Notes under the pieces: model-generated
The model's database searches: none
Told to the model about the DNA's origin: nothing
What the model saw: the letters and a program-made list of their open reading frames with translations, nothing else
Translations under genes and position numbers: made by a program
Shown: positions 6,292 through 13,505 of the stretch, piece by piece
How positions within the stretch are numbered: the first letter of the stretch is position 1
How the letters are laid out: each line of letters starts with the position of its first letter
From: an uncultured Novosphingobium sp.
GTDB taxonomy: Bacteria; Pseudomonadota; Alphaproteobacteria; Sphingomonadales; Sphingomonadaceae
Direction of reading: 5' to 3'
DNA length: 13,957 nt
Assembly: GCA_937996535.1 (NCBI GenBank)
Contig: CALKVF010000056.1
Location: forward strand, 1-13,957

Positions 6292-7589
6292 CGGCGCGGA
6301 CCCGGCTTGCCTCGGCCGCCAGAGTGCGGACCCGACGAACGCGGGCCGGAAGAGCGGGGGCCGTTGGAGCGCGGACCTGAGGAACGCGGACCGGACGAGC
6401 GTTGATCATCGCGGCGCGGCGGGCGGCTGTCGCTGCGCGGGGGGCGGGCATCGCCGCGCGGCGCGGCACTGCTCGGCTGGCGCGGGGTGAGCTTGCCATC
6501 GATCGGCTTGCGGTCGCGCGCGGCATCGCTGCGCTGGCGGTCGGCCGGCGGCTTGCCAGCGGGCACCTTGCGCTCACCCGGACGGGCCGGACGGCGGCCG
6601 CGCGGACGATCATCGCTGCGCTCGAACCCGCGCTCGCCAAAGCGGTCACCCGAACGCTCGCCCGAGCGTTGGTTCGACCTTTGGCCGGTGCGCTCATTGG
6701 GCCGTTCGCGGGTGCGGTCACTGCCGCGATCGCCGCTGCGCAGGCCGTCGGGCTTCGACGAGGCCGGGCGCGCGCGGGCAATCCGCGCGCGCGCCTGCTG
6801 GGGCGAGGTGCGGGGGACGAATTCGTCCTTGGCCCCGCCGATCAGCGCATGGCGGAAGCGTTCGACATCCTGCGGGCGGATTTCCAGCGCCTGCCCGCGC
6901 GGCAGGTCGAGCAGCTGGAACGGACCATAGGCGGTGCGCAGCAGGCGGCTGACTTCAAGCCCGAGGTATTCCAGCACGCGGCGCACTTCGCGGTTCTTGC
7001 CTTCGGTGATCTTCACTTCGATCCACTGGTTGCGCCCGGTGCGGCGCTCCATGTTGGCGTCGATCTTGCCGTAATGCATCCCGTCGATGGTCACCCCTTC
7101 GATCAGCTCTTCGAGCTGCTGCTGGGTGATGTCGCCAAAGGTGCGCGCGCGGTAGATGCGCGGCAGGCCGGTGGAGGGCAGTTCCATCGCGCGCTTCAGC
7201 TCACCGTCGTTGGTCAGCAGCAGCAGGCCTTCGGTGTTGTAGTCAAGCCGGCCGATCGGCATCACCCGCCCGGCATCTTCGGGCAGGGCATTGCGCAGCG
7301 CGGTGTAGATCGTCGGGCGGCCCGCCGGATCGCGTTCGGCGGTGATCAGGCCCGAGGGCTTGTGGAACACGAACAGGCGAGTGGCCTCGGCGGCCTTGAC
7401 CGGCTTGCCATCGACACTGACCCCCTTGAGGTTGGGCAGGACGGTGTTGGGCGTGGTGATGACTTCGTCGTTCAGCTTGACGCGGCCGTCGGTAATCATG
7501 CGCTCGACCTCGCGGCGCGAGGCGATGCCTGCGCGGGCCAGCAGCTTGGCGATGCGTTCGCCGGAGCGATCGGGAGTGGGGGCGTTCAT
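6288..7589 (-). CDS. rluB: 23S rRNA pseudouridine synthase, RluB/RsuA family, with long basic tail
   Basis: Isomerises a specific uridine to pseudouridine in rRNA; RluB acts on U2605 of 23S rRNA in E. coli. An S4 RNA-binding domain covers roughly residues 10-65 (ERIAKLLARAGIASRREVER). The catalytic domain follows, with HKPSGLI (76-82), the catalytic Asp116 in GRLDYNTEGLLLL (113-125), and KITEGKNREVRR before VSRLLRTAYGPF. After about residue 260 comes a 170-residue Arg/Ser/Pro/Gly/Asp-rich tail, predicted disordered, ending in five RSSGP-like repeats. The whole protein, 433 residues, is much longer than E. coli RluB (about 290). The ATG at 7589 has AAGGGG five bases upstream on the coding strand (7595-7600). 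The stop overlaps the rsmD start. The Rieske gene ends 46 bases upstream on the same strand. Exact uridine specificity within RluB/RluE/RluF/RsuA is inferred. Confidence 0.92.
   Translation of the reverse strand: MNAPTPDRSGERIAKLLARAGIASRREVERMITDGRVKLNDEVITTPNTVLPNLKGVSVDGKPVKAAEATRLFVFHKPSGLITAERDPAGRPTIYTALRNALPEDAGRVMPIGRLDYNTEGLLLLTNDGELKRAMELPSTGLPRIYRARTFGDITQQQLEELIEGVTIDGMHYGKIDANMERRTGRNQWIEVKITEGKNREVRRVLEYLGLEVSRLLRTAYGPFQLLDLPRGQALEIRPQDVERFRHALIGGAKDEFVPRTSPQQARARIARARPASSKPDGLRSGDRGSDRTRERPNERTGQRSNQRSGERSGDRFGERGFERSDDRPRGRRPARPGERKVPAGKPPADRQRSDAARDRKPIDGKLTPRQPSSAAPRGDARPPRSDSRPPRRDDQRSSGPRSSGPRSNGPRSSGPRSSGPHSGGRGKPGPRR
6327..6401 (-). repeat. Five 15-base tandem repeats encoding RSSGP units in rluB
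   Basis: Codons 397-421 of rluB encode five consecutive pentapeptides: RSSGP, RSSGP, RSNGP, RSSGP, RSSGP. A degenerate HSGGR follows. The units are also similar at the DNA level (variants of a 15-base unit), so copy number could change by slippage or recombination without breaking the frame. Confidence 0.8.
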
Positions 7590-7635
7590 CTGCGCCCCTT
7601 ACGCGAGGACGCCGCGCCAGTCACCCCTTGGCGTT

Positions 7636-8808
7636 TTAAAGGCCGGCGGCGGCGATCTGCGCGGCGATGATCTCGTGCTGGCGGTGGATGCCGGTTTCCA
7701 GCGTGCCAAGCGTAAGGTCTGGGATCACCCCGCTGGAAAGGCCTTGTTGGCCGAGTTCAGCCGCACGGAAATCCTCGCTGGCGAAGACCCCGCCGTCGAG
7801 CAGGGTCCAGCTGCGCTCCCAGTGATCGCGGGCCTTTTCGGTCTGCGGGGCTTCGGGGATCAGCATGAAATCCTCGACCAGCGTGCGGTCGTGCGCTTGC
7901 GGCCACAGGGTCATCACGTTGATGTAATCGGGGCTGATCACCAGCACGGTTGCCGGGAATAGCTGATAGGCAAAGGTGCCCAGCCGGCGCAGCACCGCCA
8001 TGTCGGCCAGATCCTGCCCTTCCAGTTCCGCCGCGCGGCAGACCAGGCTGCGGCGATGCGGGCCGATTTCGTCGCCCGAGGTCACGCCGTCCTTGAAGAA
8101 TGGGCCGATCGTGGCCGCGTGGAGCCGGGCGACGTGGTAGCTTTCAAGGAAGGCATCCATGATCAGCTTCCAGTTGCCCGCAACCGTGTGCGTCCGGCGC
8201 GCAAACAGGTGGAGATCGGGCATCGCAAAGGCATCGAAATCGGGGCCGAGTTCGCGCGCGTGGGTAAAATCGGCCTCGGCATCTGGGGCGAACCAGATCA
8301 GTCCGCCCGCTTCGCAGCTCGGCAGTTCGACCAGCGCGTGCCCGGCCTTTTCGAGGCCCAGGAAGGTTTCAGGGCGGGGCAGGGCCAGCAGCCGCCCGTT
8401 GGTGGCAAAGGTCCAGGCGTGATAGGGGCAGGTCATGCGCTTGGCGCACTGGGCCTCGCCGCCTTCGACCAGCCGGGTGCCGCGGTGGGTGCACACGTTC
8501 ATGAACACGTGGGCCTGCCCATCGCCATCGCGCGTGATCAGCAGCGGCCGCCCGCTGGCATCGTGGGGCACGATCATGTTGGGGCTGGGGAGCAGGGCCG
8601 AAGGGGCCAGCACCTGTGGCAGGCGGGCAAACAGCGCCGCGTTCTCGCGCGCCCAGTGCGCCGGGTCGGTATAGACGCTGGCGGGCACCCGGGTGACGGC
8701 GGGCGCGGCGCGGGTGCACCCTTCCGCGATCTGGCGGGCGAGGGCGAGCTGGCCCGGCGTGGGTTCACGTCCGGGGACTGTGGCTATTCTCTCCATGGGG
8801 CTAGGCAT
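7636..8808 (-). CDS. Rieske [2Fe-2S] non-heme iron oxygenase, alpha subunit
   Basis: Terminal oxygenase of a Rieske-type mono- or dioxygenase, which would hydroxylate or demethylate an organic substrate using electrons from a separate ferredoxin or reductase. With the ATG at 8808 it has 390 residues. The Rieske cluster ligands are Cys106 and His108 (CTHRG) and Cys127 and His130 (CPYHAW). The mononuclear iron site is His225 and His230 in ESYHVARLH, with Asp346 in SEDFRA as likely third ligand; Asp218 in NWKLIMDAF is the expected bridging Asp. The start at 8808 is chosen because GGGGA (8817-8821) sits eight bases upstream; an internal ATG at 8796 is the alternative. No small subunit, ferredoxin or reductase is adjacent. 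The gene is divergent from the AmpG-like permease and lies 46 bases upstream of rluB. The substrate is unknown. Confidence 0.88.
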   Translation of the reverse strand: MPSPMERIATVPGREPTPGQLALARQIAEGCTRAAPAVTRVPASVYTDPAHWARENAALFARLPQVLAPSALLPSPNMIVPHDASGRPLLITRDGDGQAHVFMNVCTHRGTRLVEGGEAQCAKRMTCPYHAWTFATNGRLLALPRPETFLGLEKAGHALVELPSCEAGGLIWFAPDAEADFTHARELGPDFDAFAMPDLHLFARRTHTVAGNWKLIMDAFLESYHVARLHAATIGPFFKDGVTSGDEIGPHRRSLVCRAAELEGQDLADMAVLRRLGTFAYQLFPATVLVISPDYINVMTLWPQAHDRTLVEDFMLIPEAPQTEKARDHWERSWTLLDGGVFASEDFRAAELGQQGLSSGVIPDLTLGTLETGIHRQHEIIAAQIAAAGL

Positions 8809-8816
8809 ACCGCATT

Positions 8817-8821
8817 TCCCC
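8817..8821 (-). promoter_or_regulatory. Ribosome binding site deciding the Rieske oxygenase start
   Basis: GGGGA on the minus strand, eight bases before the ATG at 8808. The alternative ATG at 8796 is preceded by CCTAGCCCC, which has no Shine-Dalgarno character, so the longer form is preferred. Confidence 0.4.
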
Positions 8822-8848
8822 GCTAGTTTCGCGCAGCAATTGCAACGT

Positions 8849-8856
8849 GAAAGGGA
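8849..8856 (+). promoter_or_regulatory. Ribosome binding site of the AmpG-like permease
   Basis: GAAAGGGA ends four bases before the ATG at 8861. This supports that start over in-frame upstream codons, which would run back into the divergent Rieske gene and add residues outside the permease family. Confidence 0.6.
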
Positions 8857-8860
8857 TCGC

Positions 8861-10549
8861 ATGGCCAAGGCTGCCGCTACCGCTGCCCGCCCCAAGGGGC
8901 TGAAGCTGCTGGGGCTTGCCCTGCAAAGCCGCAAATCGGCCACCATGCTGGCCTTTGGCTTCTCCTCGGGCCTGCCCTTTGCGCTGCTGGTCGGCACGCT
9001 CAACGCCTGGCTGGGCGAAGTCGGGGTCAAGCTGGCGACGATCGGCGTGCTCAGCTGGATCGGGCTGTGCTATTCCTTCAAGTTCCTGTGGTCGCCGATT
9101 GTCGACCGGGTGCCGCTGCCGGTGCTTGAGCGGCTGGGTCGGCGCAAGAGTTGGATCTTCCTGTGCCAGGCGGTGCAGGTGGGGGCGCTGGCTTTGCTGG
9201 CGGTGATCGATCCGGCGCAGAATATCGGGCGGTTCGCGGGCGTGGCCTTCCTGGGCGCAATCGCTTCGGCCACGCAGGACATCGCGATCGACGGCTGGCG
9301 GATCGACCAGGCGGGTGAAGAAGCCCCGATCGAGCTGCTTTCCGCGCTCAACCAGTTCGGGTTCCGCACCGCCTCGATCGTCGGCGGGGCCTTGGCGCTG
9401 GTCATGGCGACGACGATGAGTTGGCCGGCGGTCTATGTTGCGATGGGCGGGCTGATGCTGGTGCTGATGCTCGGCGTGACCCTGCGCGCGCCTGACAGCC
9501 CTCGGCCGGAACCGGGCAAGCTGCACGTTGCCCTCGGTGAACCGGGAGCTTTGCTTCCCCAGTACCGCGCCATTGCGCTGACCGTGGTGGGGGTGAGCTG
9601 GCTCTGGGCGATCGGCACGATCACGCATTTCATGCTCGGCATGCTGGGCGATCACGGCGGCGGCCCGGCGCCGTCAGTCGGCGATTTCACCAAGGCATTT
9701 GGCCCGTGGATCATCGCGGCCACGGTGCTGGTGCCGCTGGCGGTTGCTTCGCTGACCAACTGGATGCGCGGGCAGGCGGCCTATGTGCTGGCCGCTGCCG
9801 ATGGCGTCCATTCGCGCGGGCGCACGGCCATGAACCATCTCTATTCGGCGCTGGTCGATCCGCTGGCCGAACTCGCTGGGCGGCTGGGCTGGGGCGTGCT
9901 CAGCGTGATCGGGTTCATCCTGACCTATGCGATCTGCTACAACATCTGGGCGAGCTTCGCCTATCCGTTCTACCTGCAGGAACTGGCCTATACCAAGGAA
10001 GAGGTGGCCTTTGCCTCAAAGGTGTTCGGCATCTTCATGACCATGGCCGGGATCAGCCTGGGCGGCTACCTGTTCGTGCGGCTGGGGCGGTTCCCGACGA
10101 TCCTGATGGGCGCGGTGCTGCCGCCGCTGGGCAATTTCCTCTATGCCGATCTGGCCGAAGGCGGGCGCGGGATCGACGCATTCTCGCACCTCTTGCGGCT
10201 CGACCTGCTCGCCGGCTGGTTCGGCTCGGATGAACGCATGGTCCGCCTGCTGCTGGCGATCTGTTATGAAAACGTGGTCACCGGCCTCGCGCTGACGGCC
10301 TTCGTGGCCTACGTCTCGAGCATCGTCTCCAAGCAATATGGCGCGATCCAGTATGCGCTGCTGGGTTCGTTGGTGTCGCTGATCGGCACGCTGGGGCGCG
10401 GCTGGACCGGCGAGGCGTTTGACCAGTTCGGCTATGCCACGGTGTTCCGCTGGACCGCGATGACCGCGCTCGTTTCCACCGTGTTCGTGCTGCTCGAATG
10501 GGCGCGCAGCGCGCGGGCTGAACGGCTCAGTCGGGAAACTCGCGGTTGA
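8861..10549 (+). CDS. ampG: AmpG-like muropeptide permease (major facilitator superfamily)
   Basis: Inner-membrane transporter of the AmpG family, which imports anhydromuropeptides released during peptidoglycan turnover for recycling; in some bacteria this also feeds beta-lactamase induction. Family marks: FSSGLPFALLVGTLNAWL in the first helix (34-51), FKFLWSPIVDR (73-83), GRRKSWI (93-99), SATQDIAIDGWRID (136-149) and, near the C terminus, KQYGAIQYALLGSL (491-504). It is 562 residues, clearly longer than E. coli AmpG (491). Part of the extra length lies in a hydrophilic segment at about 303-343, plus a loop near 433-460. The ATG at 8861 has a good ribosome binding site. It is divergent from the Rieske gene by 52 bases and its last 23 bases overlap the end of folC on the other strand. 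No ampC, ampR or peptidoglycan hydrolase gene is nearby, so the muropeptide substrate is inferred from family alone. Confidence 0.82.
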   Translation: MAKAAATAARPKGLKLLGLALQSRKSATMLAFGFSSGLPFALLVGTLNAWLGEVGVKLATIGVLSWIGLCYSFKFLWSPIVDRVPLPVLERLGRRKSWIFLCQAVQVGALALLAVIDPAQNIGRFAGVAFLGAIASATQDIAIDGWRIDQAGEEAPIELLSALNQFGFRTASIVGGALALVMATTMSWPAVYVAMGGLMLVLMLGVTLRAPDSPRPEPGKLHVALGEPGALLPQYRAIALTVVGVSWLWAIGTITHFMLGMLGDHGGGPAPSVGDFTKAFGPWIIAATVLVPLAVASLTNWMRGQAAYVLAAADGVHSRGRTAMNHLYSALVDPLAELAGRLGWGVLSVIGFILTYAICYNIWASFAYPFYLQELAYTKEEVAFASKVFGIFMTMAGISLGGYLFVRLGRFPTILMGAVLPPLGNFLYADLAEGGRGIDAFSHLLRLDLLAGWFGSDERMVRLLLAICYENVVTGLALTAFVAYVSSIVSKQYGAIQYALLGSLVSLIGTLGRGWTGEAFDQFGYATVFRWTAMTALVSTVFVLLEWARSARAERLSRETRG

Positions 10550-11834
10550 GCCGCAGCACTTCGCCGGCGAGGTAAAGCGACCCGCAGATCAGCACGTCGC
10601 CCTGCGGCGGCAGCGCGGCCAAGGCGGCTTCGATCTCGGCAAAGGCGCGCACCGGCAGCCGGGTGAAGGGGGCAAAGTCCTCGGGCGCGTGGGCCTCATG
10701 GCCCGGCGCAGGGACGACCGACAGCGTGGCAAGCTGGCCTGCCAGCGGGGCCACGATAGCCGAGGGATCCTTGTTCGCCAGCATCCCGGTAATCAGATGA
10801 AACGGCGCTGCGCCGGCAAAATGCCGCGCGATGGCCAGCCCGGCATCGACATTGTGCCCACCATCGAGCCAGACCTTGCGGCTTCCCGCCAGCGCGGTCA
10901 GCGGACCGTCCCCCAGCAATTGCAGCCGCGCGGGCCAGCGCGCCGCGCGAATGCCTTGCGCCATTGCCTCGGGTGACACTTCGAGTTGGGTCTGATGGCG
11001 CAGCATGGCCACGGCGAGCGCGGCATTGTCGGCCTGATGGGTGCCGACCAGCGCGGGCAGCGGCAGGGTCAGTTTGCCGTGCTTGTCGCGGTAGGCGATT
11101 GCCTCGCCGATATCGGCAAACCAGTCGAGCCCGCGGATCGCGGTTTTTGCGCCGACTTTCATTGCCTGTTCGATCACCGTGCGGGTCACCTCGGTCGGAT
11201 AGGCCTGGGTGACGAGCGGCACGCCCGCGCGGGCGATCCCGGCCTTTTCAAAGGCGATGCGGCACAGCGGATCGGCGGGAACATTGTCTTCCGGCGCAAG
11301 CAGGAAGGCCTCGTGATCGATCCCCAGCGTGGCGATCCCGGTGGCGGCCTGGCCATCGAGCACGTTGGTGGCATCGAAGCGGCCGCCAAGGCCGACCTCG
11401 ATCACGCAGGCATCGGCCGGGGTTTCGGCAAAGGCCTTGAACATCGCCGCCGTGGTGACTTCAAAGAAGCTCGGGGCAAGGTCTTCGCCCACGTCGAGCA
11501 CTTCGCCCAGCAGATCGGCCAGCCGGTCATCGCTGACCAGTTCCCCGGCGATGCGGATGCGTTCGTTATACCGCACCAGATGCGGCTTGGTCGCGGCGTG
11601 GACGGTGAGGCCCTGGGCATCGAGCATGGCCCGCAGATAGGCGCAGGTCGAACCCTTGCCGTTGGTCCCGGCCACGTGCAGCACCGGCGGCAGCCGCTTT
11701 TGCGGATCGCCCAGCCGGGCCAGCAGATCGTGAATGACTTCAAGCCCGATCCGCCCTTGCGGCAGGCTGAGCGCACCCAGCCGGTCAAGCTGCGCCTGAA
11801 CCCGCGGATTGTCCGAGATCGCGAAGTCTTTCAT
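10527..11834 (-). CDS. folC: Bifunctional dihydrofolate synthase/folylpolyglutamate synthase FolC
   Basis: Cytoplasmic Mur-ligase-type enzyme that joins glutamate to dihydropteroate and then extends the gamma-glutamyl tail of folates, using ATP. 435 residues, normal for the family. P-loop GTNGKGS (56-62), PHLVRYNERI (84-93) in the folate-binding loop, EVGLGGRFDATNV, the GIDH segment, the HQADNAALA segment, RWPARLQ, and the C-terminal LDGGHN that marks the glutamate-ligase domain. The residue before PHL is Lys83, where E. coli FolC has Ser. The ATG at 11834 has AGGGG six bases upstream (11841-11845). It is the last gene of the trpB-trpA-accD-folC run, 27 bases after accD. Its end overlaps the permease gene on the opposite strand by 23 bases, with no terminator visible. 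Confidence 0.94.
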   Translation of the reverse strand: MKDFAISDNPRVQAQLDRLGALSLPQGRIGLEVIHDLLARLGDPQKRLPPVLHVAGTNGKGSTCAYLRAMLDAQGLTVHAATKPHLVRYNERIRIAGELVSDDRLADLLGEVLDVGEDLAPSFFEVTTAAMFKAFAETPADACVIEVGLGGRFDATNVLDGQAATGIATLGIDHEAFLLAPEDNVPADPLCRIAFEKAGIARAGVPLVTQAYPTEVTRTVIEQAMKVGAKTAIRGLDWFADIGEAIAYRDKHGKLTLPLPALVGTHQADNAALAVAMLRHQTQLEVSPEAMAQGIRAARWPARLQLLGDGPLTALAGSRKVWLDGGHNVDAGLAIARHFAGAAPFHLITGMLANKDPSAIVAPLAGQLATLSVVPAPGHEAHAPEDFAPFTRLPVRAFAEIEAALAALPPQGDVLICGSLYLAGEVLRLNREFPD

Positions 11835-11861
11835 CGTCTGCCCCTGCCCATGCGGGCCGGA

Positions 11862-12710
11862 TCAGGCCGCCTTGGCCGCGCCCAGATAGTCGAGCAGGGC
11901 GGCCAGCCGTTCCTTGAGATCCTTGCGGTGGACCACCATGTCGACCATCCCGTGGTCGAGCAGGTATTCGGCGCGCTGGAACCCTTCGGGCAGCTTTTCG
12001 CGGATCGTGTCCTGGATCACGCGCTGGCCGGCAAAGCCGATCAGACAGCCCGGCTCGGCGATGTGGATATCGCCCAGCATGGCGTAGCTGGCGGTGACGC
12101 CGCCCGTGGTCGGATCGGTCAGCACGACGACATAGGGCAGCCCGGCCGCCTTGAGCCGGCGGATCGCCACCGTGGTCTTGGGCATCTGCATCAGGCTGAG
12201 AATGCCTTCCTGCATCCGCGCGCCGCCAGCAGCGGTGCAGATCACATAGGCGCACTTGTCCTTGATCGCGCGGTCAACGCCGGCAACGAAGGCGGCGCCC
12301 ACGGCCATGCCCATCGACCCGCCCATGAAGGCAAAGTCTTGCACGCCCAGCACGCACTTCTGGCCATCGATCGCGCCGGCCGCATTGGTCAGCGCATCGG
12401 GATGCGGATTGGCCGCCCGCGCGGCCTTGAGCCGGTCGGGATACTTCTTCGAATCGCGGAACTTGAGCGGGTCTTCCTTGACCTTGGGGGTCGGCAGCAC
12501 GCTGAAGCCGGCGTCGAGCAACTGCGCAAAACGGGCATCGGCGCCGATCCGGCCATGATGCTCGCAGCGCGGGCAGACGCTGAGGTTTTCTTCGTACTCC
12601 TTCGTGAAGAGCATTTCCTTGCACGAAGGGCACTTGATCCAGAGGTTGTCGGGAGTGTCGCGCTTCTCGGCGAAGGGCAACGCATTACGGACGCGATCTA
12701 ACCAGCTCAT
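11862..12710 (-). CDS. accD: Acetyl-CoA carboxylase carboxyltransferase subunit beta AccD
   Basis: Beta subunit of the acetyl-CoA carboxylase carboxyltransferase, which with AccA moves the carboxyl group from biotin to acetyl-CoA to form malonyl-CoA, the committed step of fatty-acid synthesis. 282 residues. The N-terminal zinc ribbon has all four cysteines: C27PSC30 and C46PRC49. The crotonase-like core shows GGSMGMAVG, AAGGARMQEG, LTDPTTGGVTASYAML and GFAGQRVIQDT. The ATG at 12710 has AGGAG upstream, overlapping the trpA stop. It lies nine bases after trpA and 27 bases before folC, the order usual in alphaproteobacteria. AccA is not in the window. Identification is firm. Confidence 0.97.
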   Translation of the reverse strand: MSWLDRVRNALPFAEKRDTPDNLWIKCPSCKEMLFTKEYEENLSVCPRCEHHGRIGADARFAQLLDAGFSVLPTPKVKEDPLKFRDSKKYPDRLKAARAANPHPDALTNAAGAIDGQKCVLGVQDFAFMGGSMGMAVGAAFVAGVDRAIKDKCAYVICTAAGGARMQEGILSLMQMPKTTVAIRRLKAAGLPYVVVLTDPTTGGVTASYAMLGDIHIAEPGCLIGFAGQRVIQDTIREKLPEGFQRAEYLLDHGMVDMVVHRKDLKERLAALLDYLGAAKAA

Positions 12711-12716
12711 GACAAA

Positions 12717-12721
12717 CTCCT
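12717..12721 (-). promoter_or_regulatory. accD ribosome binding site overlapping the trpA stop codon
   Basis: On the coding strand the trpA stop TAG runs into the Shine-Dalgarno sequence (TAGGAG), followed by six bases and the accD ATG. A ribosome finishing trpA would sit on the accD initiation site, so translation of the two genes is probably coupled. Confidence 0.7.
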
Positions 12722-13505
12722 ATCGCGCGGAATGGACCGCCTGGGCAAGCGCCCGGGTCAATTCACGCACAGGTCCGGCAGCGGCGGCGCCGTGCTGGGC
12801 AACCAGATCGACCAGCGCCGAGCCGACCACCACACCGTCCGAAACCTTGGCAATGGCCGCGGCCTGTTCGGGGGTGCGCACGCCAAAGCCCACGGCGACG
12901 GGGATCGTCGCCTTGGCCTTGAGCCGGGCGACAGCTTCGTCGATCGAGGCCTGCGCGGCTTGCTGCAAGCCGGTGATCCCGGCCACCGAGACGTAATAGA
13001 GGAAGCCCGACGAGCCTTCGAGCACGGCCGGCAGGCGCGCGGTATCGGTGGTGGGGGTGGCAAGGCGGATCAGCGCCACGCCGGCGCTGCGCAGCGCCGG
13101 GCCCAGCTCGGGATCTTCCTCGGGCGGAATGTCGACGCAGATCACGCCGTCAACGCCGGCCTTCTGGCATTCGGCGGCGAACCATTCGGCGCCGCGCGTG
13201 ACCATCGGGTTGGCATAGCCCATCAGCACCAGCGGCGTTTCCGGGTGCTTGGCGCGGAACTGCGCGGCGATGCGGAAGATGTCGGCGGTGGTGGTGCCGG
13301 CACCCAGTGCGCGCAGGTTGGCATTCTGGATCGCCGGGCCATCGGCCATCGGATCGGTAAAGGGCATCCCCAGTTCGATCACGTCGGCCCCGCCTTCGAC
13401 CAGCGCGTCGAGGATTGCGGGGGTCGCATCCGGGGTCGGATCGCCGCCGGTCACGAAGGTGACGAGGGCGGGGCCACGCGAAAAGGCCTTCTCGAACCGG
13501 CTCAC
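12720..13505 (-). CDS. trpA: Tryptophan synthase alpha subunit TrpA
   Basis: Cleaves indole-3-glycerol phosphate to indole and glyceraldehyde-3-phosphate; indole passes through an internal tunnel to TrpB. 261 residues, normal length, TIM-barrel fold. Catalytic Glu44 (DVIELGMPF) and Asp55 (DPMADGPAIQ) correspond to E. coli Glu49 and Asp60. LYYVSVAGITG and VAVGFGVRTPEQA form the phosphate-binding side, and VVVGSALVD follows. The start is GTG at 13505, overlapping the trpB stop as GTGA; no upstream start fits. accD follows after nine bases. The overlap supports coupled, equimolar production of the two synthase subunits. Confidence 0.97.
   Translation of the reverse strand: MSRFEKAFSRGPALVTFVTGGDPTPDATPAILDALVEGGADVIELGMPFTDPMADGPAIQNANLRALGAGTTTADIFRIAAQFRAKHPETPLVLMGYANPMVTRGAEWFAAECQKAGVDGVICVDIPPEEDPELGPALRSAGVALIRLATPTTDTARLPAVLEGSSGFLYYVSVAGITGLQQAAQASIDEAVARLKAKATIPVAVGFGVRTPEQAAAIAKVSDGVVVGSALVDLVAQHGAAAAGPVRELTRALAQAVHSAR

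Noticed and set aside
7615..7637. CGCCA/TGGCG stem followed by TTTT, resembling a plus-strand terminator
   Set aside because: The stem is only five bases, no plus-strand gene ends nearby, and on the minus strand it lies between two co-directional genes without a T run.
6402..7670. 422-codon plus-strand open frame opposite rluB
   Set aside because: Ala/Arg/Gly-rich composition produced by the repetitive rluB tail; rluB itself has clear S4 and catalytic motifs.
10986..12701. 571-codon plus-strand open frame opposite folC and accD
   Set aside because: It crosses two firmly identified genes on the other strand, and its product resembles no domain. Antisense frames of this kind occur all over this GC-rich window.
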